Positions 1 to 10,668 of a stretch of 64,000 bases of DNA are shown here, piece by piece. The DNA comes from Calliopum simillimum (taxonomy: Eukaryota; Arthropoda; Insecta; Diptera; Lauxaniidae): NCBI GenBank assembly GCA_951812925.1, contig OX638368.1:125821309-125885308 (forward strand), read 5' to 3'. How positions within the stretch are numbered: the first letter of the stretch is position 1; each line of letters opens with the position of its first letter. The notes below the pieces were generated by a model. That model saw only the letters and a list, made by a program, of their open reading frames with translations. It was not told where the DNA came from and made no database searches. The translations under genes and the position numbers were made by a program.

Positions 1-615
1 ATCAAAAGCATATAATAGAAATGAAATCTTTAGGCGAATGTACACTGATGACACAGCTTTAATGTTCAATTACATCTATTTTGCATTTATTGTTATTTCA
101 GTGATCAGTATTTATGTGCGGCAAAAAAAATCATCATTGTTTCTTATTTGTCTTGAATTGTTTTTGAATCACAGTTTTCTATAGGGTCTAAGAAAAAAAA
201 TGTTTATAAAACGTCTAGGAAGCAAAACAATGCTTCGTGTGAAAATTCTATTTATCTCATTTGTCATTTACAAGTTAATTTACAATATCAGATACGACAC
301 GAACTTGCGGATATATTTCACTAATCCACCAATGAAACCGGAAATCAATAGCTTCGTAGATATAGAAAAACATAAATTACTTCATTATATAAATCCTAAT
401 GAAAGTTTTCTACCAGTGAATGATAACATTTTGGTGTCAGTAAATAATTTATCGTTTTACGAAAATCATCTTTTCGAATATAATACATCAATGGCCTATA
501 TTGTTGGAAGTTAAGTTTGGGCCGTTCTGCATCAACAGCAGCAATATTTCCAGAAGAAAAGATTTCGTACTTCGGAGCAGCTGACTGTGGCACTGGATTA
601 TCTATATGGAATATA

Positions 616-1903
616 CAGGGTGGCTGATTCGAACTGTTACCAACTTCAGATAGACTTATCTGACAGATGAAACATGACAGCTGTCTGAAAATTGGCATGA
701 TGTTAGTTCATTCTATTGTCAACAAGTAACCAAAAGCATTTGCAAGTCAATTTATTGAAAATAAAAAATTTTCGAAATGGAATTCAAACGTAATAGTGTG
801 ATTGCTCTTTATTTGGCTGGAAAATCGCAACCAGCAATTGTTCGTGAGCTGAAACATTTAAAAGTGAATAAAATGTTTGTGTATCGGACCATAACACGTT
901 ACAATGGTACCGGCAGCGTTGCCAAACGACATGGTGGTGGTCGAAAAATAACTGCAACATCACCAGAAATGGTTCGAAATGTGAAGGCCAGAATTGAGCG
1001 AAATCCGAGACGCAGTGGCAGACAAATGGCTGCCGAGCTGAAAATATCGCGTGAACGAATGCAACACATATTGTCAAACAAGCTCGGACTAAAGGGCCTC
1101 AAGTTCCAAAAGGCGCATGATCTCACTCCTGCTCAAAAAAAAGTTAGGCTCGATAGAGCCAAGGAGTTGTTGCGCTTGCACGCCGCCGGAAATCTGTCTC
1201 AAATTGTCTTCTCTGATGAGAAAAATTACTGTATTCAGCAATATGTAAACAAACAAAATGATCGGGTTTACTTGACAGAGAGGTCCTACGAAAATTTGAA
1301 TGTTCGTTTGGCCACCAGGACGCAGGCACCACCGCATGTGATGGTTTGGGCTGCAGTGACTGCTTATGGGCGCTCACCACTCGTTTTTTTGGCCGCTGGC
1401 GTCAAAGTAAACGCCCAGGTGTATCGTGAATCAGTGTTGGAGGGTGCTTTATTACCGTGGGCACGCAAACATTTTGGTCGCAAGCCATGGACATTCCAAC
1501 AAGACTCGGCACCGTCACACAAAGGTCGTGTGAATCAAGAATGGTTAGAAAAAAACGTTCCTAGCTTCATTTCTGCTCAACAATGGCTCTGGATTTCTCA
1601 ATCTGAGGTATGTTGGACAAGAAGGTCTTGACTAAAAAATACCAGAGCGTTGATGCGCTAAAAGTGGCCCTTCAACGAGAATGGCGCAAACTTCCACAAA
1701 ATCAAATTCGTGCAGCATGCGACTCGTTCTTCGACCGTCTACGGGCCATAGTTAAGGCCAAAGGTGGCCATATCAAAAATTTCAAGTAGATTCTTAAAAT
1801 TTGAACATTTCCCAACAATTATAGTGTTTGATCAATAAAATCTGTGTATGGAAACTAAAAATATAGTCTTTTGAATTGGTAACACTTCGAATCAGCCACC
1901 CTG
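616..1903 (+). mobile_element. maT-like (Tc1/mariner, DD37D) transposon, copy 1, complete ends
   Basis: Inverted ends of about 28 bp (left end CAGGGTGGCTGATTCGAA, repeated inverted at 1886-1903) are flanked by the TA target duplication at 614-615 and 1904-1905. The element is 1288 bp and interrupts receptor pseudogene copy 1 between the codons for GIY and MHEDSFF. Both termini are intact, so it could in principle be moved by transposase supplied elsewhere, but its own transposase is broken. Confidence 0.93.
777..1789 (+). pseudogene. maT-like transposase with 25-nt deletion removing third catalytic Asp
   Basis: DDE/D transposase of the Tc1/mariner superfamily. The N-terminal helix-turn-helix DNA-binding region (about residues 1-110, GGGRKIT linker) is followed by the catalytic core with D147 (FSDEKNYC) and D243 (FQQDSAPSH). 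Compared with copy 2 (7592-8370), 25 nt are missing near 1590, just after codon 271. This removes the third Asp region (SPDANPLD) and shifts the frame, so the open frame ends early at 1631. The original tail is still readable in another frame to a TAG at 1787-1789. In copy 2 there are 37 residues between the second and third Asp, which is the DD37D pattern of maT elements. The start ATG at 777 fits the family length of about 340 residues. It should not be catalytically active. Confidence 0.9.
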
Positions 1904-2150
1904 TATATGCATGAGGATTCATTTTTTATGGAACCTGTCAACACCTACATTGGTCAATTGCATAGCAATGCAATGGTATGAATCAAACTTCAATGATATG
2001 ATTGAGGCTGATGTACTGGACATAAATGATAAAAGTGTAATTGAAAAGATGAAAGCGATTACAGTTGAGGATTTGAGTTGGGATTGGACGTTTTTCTTTA
2101 TAGGCCTTGGTATGAGTTGCATACTCTGTTTTTTTTTTTTTTTGAATTAG

Positions 2151-2639
2151 TGTATTTTAAGTTTAATGTTTAAATTTAAATCAGATTGCTGGGTTTTTTA
2201 AAACATCAATGTAATTTTTTGACGAGGTCAAAGTTTGAAGGACTATATTTGATTTTGAGTCTGAAAAAATTTTTCGGTTACTTGGCCTTATATGGTAAAC
2301 TTACGGACTCGCTAGCGTTCAAAAAGCCGAGAGCCTTTTTTCTCAAGTAATTTATCGTTAATGTGTTCTTGTGTCGTTCGTGAGCTTTATAAATTGTATA
2401 ATATATTTGTTCAATAAATGTTTTTTTACTCAAAATATATTTATATATAAGGACTACGTTCGATAAAATTGTCCGATACTAAATGCAAAAAATCTCTGGA
2501 GCTAGAAGTCTGATTTTAAAAGTTAGACTCATTCTTGGACCGCCATTTTATTACAATTTTTATAATGTGTCTGGAATTTTAATAATATTTTTGCTTACAA
2601 TTTTTTTGTAATTTTTCTGACACTCCTTCCATTAAGGAT
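2151..2639. other. Receptor 3' flank, then unassigned AT-rich DNA
   Basis: 2151-2290 resembles the 3' flank of the other receptor copies (aggctcagattgcttgg-type and ggactatatttgattttg-type words). I see no gene in 2290-2640. Confidence 0.5.
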
Positions 2640-3530
2640 TTTACGTATTATTTGATAACTTTCTAGCTGCTGAACACAACTTTTCTCGAAAATTTTTAGC
2701 ACCCCTGGCAACTTTTTTTATTGCCTTTATCTCCTTTTTGACCAAAGTCCAGTATTTTTCAATTGGCCAGAGTTCTGGACAGTTTTGAGGATTTGCTTCA
2801 CGAGGCACCAAAATCATATTATTTCATGAGTACCCATCCAAGGCTTATTTACTATATTGACAAGATGCTAGGTCTGGCCAAAAGAAAGTGGAAACTTAAT
2901 GCTTCCGTAGGAAAGGCTTAAGTTTTTTTTCCAAGCATTCCTTAACATAGAATTCGGAGATTACTGTTCCAGTGGTTACAAAAGAATTGCTCCTTTTGCC
3001 ACAGCTGCAGATTGCTTGCCAAACCAAGAACTTACGAGGAAATTTTGACTGCTTTTTTGACTTAAGCTTTTCGTCCACATTCTCCCGCGAGTCTACAGTG
3101 TAAAATTTTTGGCTTGGAAACTGCGTAAAATCGGCTAAAATATACGTTTCGTCGTCAATGATGCAGCATTCGAATTTTTGGAAAAAAATTAATTTTTAAT
3201 TTTATGGCGTGCTGTTTTGCTTTCGTGTTCTTCATAGCATTTCTGTCAGAAACTTTTTGTACCTTAAACGTGTTCAAACCAACCTCCTTTTTGGCCTTGC
3301 GAACTAAAATCTCGGAACACTTTACCCTTTGTGCCAGTTTTCTGCATGAAATGTTGGGGTTCTTCTTTAAAATTGTGACGAAGTTCTTGTTTTTGTTTTG
3401 GTCACGGAAGCCTTTTTCTTTCGTGGAACCTGGCTTTCGAAAGACATCCAAGTCTTTCTTAAATTTTTTCAGAACTCCTGATATAGTAGTTTTTAGTTAT
3501 GATCATTTTTGTATTGTTTTCGTTAAAACA
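2640..3530 (-). pseudogene. Decayed Tc1-like transposase
   Basis: Read on the minus strand, the N-terminal half (3451-3155) carries a Tc1-type helix-turn-helix pattern (NPNISCRKLAQRVKCSEILVR, read in part). The next segment (3078-2896) has FLVWQAICSCGKRS and VKECLEKKLKPFL, typical of the core before the second Asp. Further on are WPDLASCQYSK (second Asp) and PQNCPELWPIEKYWTLVK (third acidic residue, Glu) near 2760-2880. In-frame stops occur between these blocks and no inverted termini could be fixed. It is an inactive DDE-type Tc1-like remnant of a different family from the maT copies, since the D-to-E spacing is about 32 residues. Confidence 0.8.
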
Positions 3531-3629
3531 AGAAAACCAAAAACAAAAATTGAATAAATACTTTTGAGATCTATAAACAAAATAAAGGTTTTTCGACTAT
3601 TAAATCGTTGTCTATATTCCATATTGATT

Positions 3630-6090
3630 TATTAACTGTTTCAACTTATAGTTTGGATAAAACTTAATACATATGAGTTGTAACTCTAGTTACCAACTAA
3701 TGTTCCTTTTCAGCAACCAAATGTTCCATGAGAAAAGTTAATAACTTAACTTGCCAACTACCATTAAAAATATTTTACGGACATTACGTTGGTATGTAGG
3801 ACTTACAACCACTGATTTTTTAAGAAAAACTAACCAATAACTTTGTAAGTTAAGTTACCAACGCAATTTGTCATTTTTGTCCCGTGTATAAGTTAACAAT
3901 TTAAGTTGCCAAGTTTTTGCATGGAGACCTCACTAAAATATTCTTTGTAACTTCATCAAATTTCAAGATAGAATTACCAAAATTTGACACAAGATAGTGT
4001 CTAATACGCAGATTTCGAAAATCATTGTCCCGTAAAAAGTTGGTAGCTTGAGTTACAAACTTTTACGTTGGATGTTACCCGGATTAGAGCTCAAAGTAAT
4101 GAAATTACCCAAAAACCATTCATAATATTTAGAAAAAATATTCGGAACCCGGATTTGAAATTTAAATTAATAGCATTTTTAGGACTATCAAATAGGTTGA
4201 AAAAAAAAAATACAATGTCAACTTTGCGCACTTAGGCACTCCTAGTGCTTAAAGTAGACATAATACTCATTTGAAAAAAAAAAGTTTGGTGATAATATCA
4301 ATTGGCCATTTTTTTTTACTTACCAAAATATTTCACCAAACTTTTCCTTTTTATGACTGATTTACACTTCTCTAAAGTAGTTTTTTTTTTTTATTTCGTA
4401 TATTTATTTATTTATTTTTCTCAGTGCAAAAATATTGTGTGTTGTATTACAAATATTTAAACCCAACAAAAAGTCTCATCGACTTAAAATTATATATATT
4501 TCAGACAATACGGTCAGAGCCTAATTAATACAGTGATATTTATTTAGTACCATCATATAGAATCTATTATTAGTTTTCTTTCCATATCGTATTATATTTT
4601 GGTGGGCGGTGTCCCGCCATTCAATGAGTTTTTCCAATATAACAGCATATCACATATTAATTCTTGTTTGCAGAGGTAACATCTCCTAAATTTTCATCAA
4701 AATTGTTGGAGTCGTTTTCGAGTAATCTTAAATCAAAATTTTCGATGGCTAAAAAGTGGGCGTGGCACTTCTTCGATCCCGCCCACTTTTTGTAAATTAC
4801 AAGATATTGATAATCAGTAGTTGTGTACTAAATTTCATCAAAATACCTTTAACGGTTTGGAAGTTTTGACTAGATCAAATTTAAAATTTACGGCGGTGCC
4901 ACGCCCCCTAGTGGACGAACGTAAGGTTAAAACCTTGTGTATTCTCCATTTTATGCTAGAGTGCATCTTTTGCTAAAGTTTCATCAAAATCGCTGCATTC
5001 ATTCTCGAGAAAAATTTGGGCACATACATATATATTTATTAGGGTGGGCCAAATTGCATGGAGGAAATTTTATCGACCTCGGCTACCCCTTTATGTGAAA
5101 GTTCATTCAATTCTATGAATATTTGCTCAAAGAACTATATCTCTGCGTTCAACTTTAGTTCGGCGCATTTTTGATCGAAAATTGTACCTTTCATCAATAT
5201 TTTTTTTTGTTTTCATACTAAATTTTAAAAATTTTTATAAAGACAAAAGTAATGTCATTCTGTTTACATAAAAAGTTTACTTGATGGAATGGAATTGATG
5301 CTATATATCTAAAAAAATGATATGGGTCAAATAGCCGATTATTATGACCGACTTTCAAAATAAACGATTCATATTTTTGGATGAATTTTTTCAAACAAAA
5401 TACCAACCTATGCTGAAAGTTCATTCAATTCTATGAATATTTGCCCACGGAACCATACCTCTACGTTCAACTTTAGTTCGGCGCATTTTCGATTGAAAAT
5501 TTTACCTTGCGTTTAATATTTATTTTTATTCTTAATTTTTAAAATTCTCATAGAGACAAAAGTAATATCATAATATGTTTTGGCTGGTATTCTGTCAGTA
5601 ATCAATAAAATTGGGTTCTGTTTTTACGAACAGTTTACTTGATAGCGTGGAATTGATTATAATTATTTGAAAAAATTATATCGGTTTTTTAAAATGGATC
5701 CTCCCAAATATAACGTGGAGTATTTCAAAATTGTCTCCAGATTTCAGATCTGCAATCCGGAAAATCGTGCCTGATGCTCTTTTTTTAAAAAAAAACCTGT
5801 ATACAAATTGATACCTCCAACGTAAAAGTTGGTAACTCAAGTTACCAACTTTTTACGGGACAGCGTTTTTCAAAATCTGCATATTTGGTTCCATCTTGTG
5901 TCAAATTTTGGTACCTCTAGCTTGAAATTTGACCGCCTCGGCGCTATTTTTGAAGTCACAACTTAAATTTATTTTATATAGGTTTTCATACAAAAAAAAA
6001 AAAAAAAAAAAAAAGTTAAAATACAAAAATGCTCATTACTCAAAACTTCGATTTTCGAGTTACAAACTTTTACGTTGGACGTATCGATAA
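3630..6090. repeat. Foldback-type repeat region with inverted arms
   Basis: Arms of about 130 bp at 3945-4075 and 5815-5940 are inverted copies of each other; both contain words such as cgtaaaaagttggta and caaaatttgacacaag. The right arm carries a near-perfect palindrome, AGTTGGTAACT-CA-AGTTACCAACT, near 5830. Related words (ttaccaact, cgttggatg) recur at 3670-3900 and 6045-6085. The interior holds noncoding 'gggcgtggc'-type dispersed repeat (4590-5030) and the tandem duplication listed next. No coding capacity was seen. Confidence 0.55.
5095..5690. repeat. Diverged tandem duplication (about 315-bp period)
   Basis: 5095-5335 and 5412-5690 share long stretches (aaagttcattcaattctatg; caactttagttcggcgcatt; agacaaaagtaat). 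They are two head-to-tail copies inside the foldback region, with no open frame of note. Confidence 0.7.
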
Positions 6091-7312
6091 TTACTCGTAT
6101 ATATGAAGGAAAACACGCCAAGTGTACCAGCTGAACATATTTTTGTTACTGATTTTGCTCAAATTTGGGAGTATTGTAGTCTCGGTGTGCAAGATTAATA
6201 ATGCGGGAGGATTTTGCCATAGTATCATTTGTTGAGTTCGGACAGGGCCCCATCTGTTTGCTTAAACTCAAACTGACAATAATATATGCATAAAATTTGG
6301 TTCAAATAATAGTTAGGATTGTAGTCTGACTGGGATTAAAAATATATAGCATATTAACATTTTAAAACATTGTACGAGAGACCATTAGCACCAATTAGAC
6401 CACAACATGAACATGAAATTACAACTTAGTCATAAATGTTAAAAGCATTCAATTTTTTTTGTTTGATTTTTCGATCATTAATTTTCATTCATTTCATAAC
6501 ATTTCATTATCTGACCTATTTTAAAAAGGTAGTGAATGTACAAAGTAAGTTTTCTGTTATATGCCAAAAAGTGCTATTTTGACTACTTTTTTAGTACTTA
6601 GATTAGTAAAGCCGATCCTTGGACTACTTTTTAAATCTTCAAAAATTTTTTATCTGGAAAGAAGGCAAAACTGTCTTTCATACGAATCCAATAAAAAGAT
6701 GGTATCTAAACCGAGTTCTCTATTAAGTTGCAATTTTGTGAGAAACGATATAATCCAGTTACTTAAGCAAAAAAAAAAGGATCAACCTCGGAATGAGAGA
6801 TAATAAACTGGAAACGTCTTAAAAGTCTCATAAGATCTCGTCTCTGAGTCATAAGTTATTCAAGGTCAAAGGTCACTAAAATCGGTTTTTTGCTTATATC
6901 CCGCTACTTCTCGATAACTTTGTCAGAAAAAATTCAGGTAGACCATTTTGTAGAAGAAAGTTTTCTCTAGAAAAGGCGTCGCAGTTGTTTCCGCATGACA
7001 TGTAGTTTAGTAGATATCCCTAATAACGAAATGTCAAAAAATCACTTTTTCGATACTTTTTGATACTTTGGCGAAAGATCATGGTCATGTGAAAATACGC
7101 TCTGATAAACTTTAATGCGGTGTTGTCCAAAGCTTATGCCCGTGGGCACTTGAGCTTTTGTGCTTAAAAGCTTTCCGTATACCTATTCACTCATAGATTA
7201 GCCTTCAACTGTGTCAGTAGTTGTGCAGATCTGCGTCACTTGCTCACAGCTTATGCAAAATACTATTACTTTCAATGAGCTTTTATATATTGACGAAATG
7301 CGATAGGATTGA
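6091..7312. other. Intergenic, nothing recognised
   Basis: AT-rich noncoding DNA. A short open frame at 6561-6803 has no recognisable domain and no support from context. No inverted termini or RNA gene were seen. Confidence 0.5.
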
Positions 7313-7477
7313 GTTCGGTTACGCTGTGGAACAATTTCGAACTTTTTTTAAAACACATCAGAAAATCCAAAAAATTCTTAAAGTAGACGTTGAAAAAAAA
7401 TACCCGTTTCTCATGGTTTTTCTCCAGCACGTCACATTTTTTTTAAATCGATTTTTGATTTTTTTTTATCCACTGTA

Positions 7478-8370
7478 CAGGGTGGCTGATTCCAAGTATT
7501 ACCAATTCAAAAGACTATATTTTTAGTTTCCATGCACAGATTTTATTGATTAAACGCTATAATTGTTGGGAAATGTTCAAACTTTAAGAATCTACTTGAG
7601 ATTTTCGATATGGCCACCTTTGGCCTTAACTATGGCCCGTAGACGGTCGAAGAACGAGTCGCATGCTGAACGAATTTGATTTTGTGGAAGTTTGCGCCAT
7701 TCTCGTTGAAGGGCCACTTTTAGCGCATCAACGCTCTGGTATTTTTTAGTCAAGACCTTCTTGTCCAACATACCCCAGATTGAGGAATCCAGCGGATTCG
7801 CATCAGGCGAATTTGAGAGCCATTGTTGAGCAGAAATGAAGCTAGGAACGTTTTTTTCAAACCATTCTTGATTCACACGAGCTTTGTGTGACGGTGCCGA
7901 GTCTTGTTGGAATGTCCATGGCTTGCGACCGAAATGATTGCGTGCCCACGGTAGTAAAGCACCCTCCAACACTGATTCACGATACACCTGGGCGTTTACT
8001 TTGACGCCAGCGGCCAAAAAAACGAGTGGTGAGCGCCCATCAGCAGTCACTGCAGCCCAAACCATCACATGCGGTGGTGCCTGCGTCCTGGTGGCCAAAC
8101 GAACATTCAAATTTTCGTAGGACCTCTCTGTCAAGTAAACCCGATCATTTTGTTTGTTTACATATTGCTGGATACAGTAATTTTTCTCATCAGAGAAGAC
8201 AATTTGTGACAGATTTCCGGCGGCGTGCAAGCGCAACAACTCCTTGGCTCTATCGAGCCTAACTTTTTTTTGAGCTGGAGTGAGATCATGCGCCTTTTGG
8301 AACTTGAGGGCCTTTAGTCCGAGCTTGTTTGACAATATGTGTTGCATTCGTTCACGCGATATTTTCAGCT
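7478..8370 (-). mobile_element. maT-like transposon, copy 2, truncated at its 5' end
   Basis: One terminus is present (CAGGGTGGCTGATTCC at 7478, preceded by TA). Homology to copy 1 stops at 8370, within the codons for AAELKISRE, so about 390 bp including the other inverted end and the DNA-binding domain are missing. A second poly-T/cactgta stretch after the break (8371-8400) duplicates the left flank (7455-7477), suggesting the truncation arose by faulty repair after excision or replication. Confidence 0.88.
7592..8370 (-). pseudogene. maT-like transposase catalytic domain, N-terminus missing
   Basis: Minus-strand reading frame from the break at 8370 to the stop at 7592. It retains all three catalytic Asp motifs: FSDEKNYC, FQQDSAPSH and SPDANPLDSS, with 37 residues between the second and third (DD37D). 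The helix-turn-helix DNA-binding part (about 88 residues) is absent, so the frame has no authentic start; the first Met at 8347 is internal. Apart from this truncation the frame is undisturbed and nearly identical to copy 1, indicating a recent family. It complements copy 1, which keeps the N-terminus but has lost the third Asp. Confidence 0.88.
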
Positions 8371-9604
8371 TTTTTTTTCATTTTTTTTTTTTTCACTGTA
8401 TATGAAAAAACCAAAAATACCGCATTCTTGTGTTAAATCGATGAATTTAACTATATGATCCTTACATCTGAGGTATATCATGTAATCAACAAATCTATGC
8501 AAGATATTACGGGGAATATTTTTGTAGAAAATTTTAACCCTGTTTGACCCCCACATGTGGGTCATTTTTGCTCTTTTCTTAAAAAGGTACAAAAATGGCA
8601 CCCAAAACAGGGAAATATTGAGTCAGTATGTACTACAGAAATATTTGCTATTAAATTTCACTACTAGTTTTTAAACACGTAAAGATCGAAATTTGAGCTC
8701 GAATCCAAAAAAATCATTAAAATCAATTAGGACTTTTCACACTGCATATTAATAACATCCCTGACGCGCTTACCTTAAGTTTTAAGAATTTTTTGTCTTT
8801 GGCAACTCTTAGTGAAATTTTTTGTAGGATAGTTTTGCAAAATTTTTTAACCCATTGTGGCTCAGTTTTAGAAAAAGGGGTCAAAAAGACCCATAAAAAC
8901 AGGATATAATAGGTTAATGTGTTCAAGCAAAATGATCATTGTGTGATTTCGTTATGATCTTGTGAGAACGAGTTTTGTCCAAAATGTAGTCTTAGAGTTT
9001 TACAGTGGGGTGAAATTTGGAACATATTTATTGTTAGAACTGCTTACTGATTTTAACGGTTTTTATGGTTTCGGGATAAAATTTTGCTTTATTAGTGTTC
9101 AGCAACTAGTAGTGAAATTGTATAGCAAATATTTCTGTAGTATATACTGACTCAGTATTCTCCTGTTTTAGGTGTCATTTTTGTACCTTTTTAAGAAAAA
9201 GGCAAAAATGACCCACAAAAATATTCCCCGTAATATCCTGCATAAGTTTGCTGAACACATGATACACCTCAAATGTAAGTATCATATAGTTGAATTCATC
9301 GATTTAACACAAGAATGCGGTGTTTTTGTTTTTTCGTATACAGTGGAAAAAAAACTTCAAAAATCGATTAAAAAAAAAAATGTGACGTGCAAGAGAATAA
9401 ATACGAGACACTGTTATTTTTTTTAACGTCTACTTTAAGAATTTTTTGGATTTTCACATGTGTTTTTTTTTTTTGTGTCGAACGGTGTTATCACTACTTT
9501 AATATAAGCTTTAAACTTTAACTTAAGGGTTCGGAAGCGAAAAATCACATACATATATTTTTTTAACTTATAATAAGTAAAACATTTTAGCCGTGTTCAT
9601 TGAA

Positions 9605-9644
9605 AAAAACTTTATAAATATTTGTAAATATTTATAAAGTTTTT
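9605..9644. repeat. Perfect 19-bp palindrome with 2-nt spacer
   Basis: Arms AAAAACTTTATAAATATTT (9605-9623) and its exact inverse (9626-9644) are separated by GT. A decayed second version lies near 9685-9725. Confidence 0.85.
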
Positions 9645-9889
9645 GTGACGCAAGTATCACATTTTTGTTTCATCTAAAGCTTTTTGTTAAAAACTTTATG
9701 AATATTTACAAATATTTAAAAAATTTATATTTTAAAATTGTTTATTAATTATTGCCTATAACTGCAAGTTTTTTTTTTCATAACGAGGTAAGATGAAAAT
9801 AGTTTGATACTAAGTACTTACAAGTATTACTGAGAAACATGAGGTGTATTATTGAATAATTTTGATAGTAACACAAGTTTACAGCCAAA

Positions 9890-10435
9890 ATTCCTATTGA
9901 ATGCCATTATTCATTTTTTAGGTAAAATCGGCTGCTGATGCCGAAAATCGCAATATTTTTTTTTTCTTTCACGTCGTTTTCGAGATATCGGTCTTTTTCG
10001 GTTTTTGGACCACTTAAATACAAATATCTCAAGAACTAATGTTTGTGTTAAAACGTGCTATTTATCATATTAAAGGTTATTAAACTACCTATAAATGATA
10101 TTCACATTTTTGGTTGGTTTGTTGGTTTTGGCGAAATAAATTGATTTCTGAAAAAAAATGAAAAAAAAAGTCAAAATCAACTGCAGATTTTATACGTTAT
10201 ACAAGAAAAAAAAAAAAATTTAAAAATCATTTTGTTTTTTTATATCATAATCTATATATTTGTAAGGCAAATAAGATACTATTAAAGAAAATCGATAGAA
10301 AAATGCAAATGGTCCAAAAACCGAAAATGACCGATATCTCGAAAACGACGTAAAAGAAAAAATAAGTTATGCCGTTTTCGGAATCAGCAGCCGATTTTAC
10401 ATAAAAAATTAACATTGGCATTTATTGGGAAAAAA
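9890..10435. repeat. Foldback/MITE-like inverted repeat
   Basis: Arms of about 110-125 bp at 9890-10015 and 10308-10435 are inverted copies of each other (gtaaaatcggctgctgatgc / cagcagccgattttac; gtcgttttcgagatatcgg / ccgatatctcgaaaacgac). The interior of about 290 bp is AT-rich and noncoding. Confidence 0.75.
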
Positions 10436-10530
10436 TGTATAATCATTTGTTAACTAGTGTAATCAAGTAAGTAACTAAACACGTAAAGTAATCCATGTTG
10501 ATGACGAAACAAAAATGCTTTTTTTATGTT

Positions 10531-10668
10531 GATTATATATGATTTAAGACTATAAATGGGAAATAGCACTTTCCCTTAGAGTATCCAGAGTACTAAAGCT
10601 TTCTAAAAAAAACGGAAAAAGCAAATTCATTCTAGTACGTATCAGAAGATACTTAGATACATAGTAAA
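10531..10668 (+). promoter_or_regulatory. Conserved upstream block of receptor copy 2
   Basis: GATTATATATGATTTAAGAC, then ACTATAAATGGGAAATAGCAC, then a spacer, then a leader TCATTCTAGTACGTATCAG..AGTAAA ending at the ATG. The same order of words precedes copies 3, 4, 6, 7, 8 and 9. The AT-rich word may act as a TATA element and the leader as the 5' UTR; function is inferred from conservation only. Confidence 0.6.

Larger units (their letters stand above)
1..2150 (+). pseudogene. Divergent ionotropic receptor pseudogene, copy 1 (5' end outside window)
   Basis: The window opens inside the receptor, just before membrane segment M1 (SKAYNRNEIFRRMYTDD). M1, M2 (VKILFISFVIYKLIY), the post-M2 motif TNPPMKPEINSF and the C-terminal M3 (end at 2150) can be followed. 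Lesions: an in-frame TAG near 184 in the loop after M1; a 33-nt in-frame deletion near 380 compared with copy 7; an in-frame TAA after MAYIVGS near 514; a complete maT-like transposon at 616-1903; and a short deletion near 1962 that breaks the frame before M3. Its closest relative is copy 7 (49096-50817), with which it shares YKLIYNIRYDTNL. The family is a variant ionotropic glutamate receptor, normally a ligand-gated cation channel subunit in chemosensory neurons. This copy cannot encode a normal channel. Confidence 0.85.
7313..9490. repeat. Inverted pair of an unclassified repeat ('repeat A'), split by maT copy 2
   Basis: The left arm (7313-7477 continued at 8371-8760) is the inverse of the right arm (about 8880-9490). 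A third copy lies at 33497-34115. Shared features are an outer end near ttcgaac...aaaaca/gtgtcgaacggtg, an internal stretch with ccgcattcttgtgttaaatcg, and a TTAACCCTG...acaggatataataggTTAA segment (8533-8915) that faintly resembles piggyBac-type ends. No full coding region survives, so the classification is left open. The left arm was the target of maT copy 2. Confidence 0.65.
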
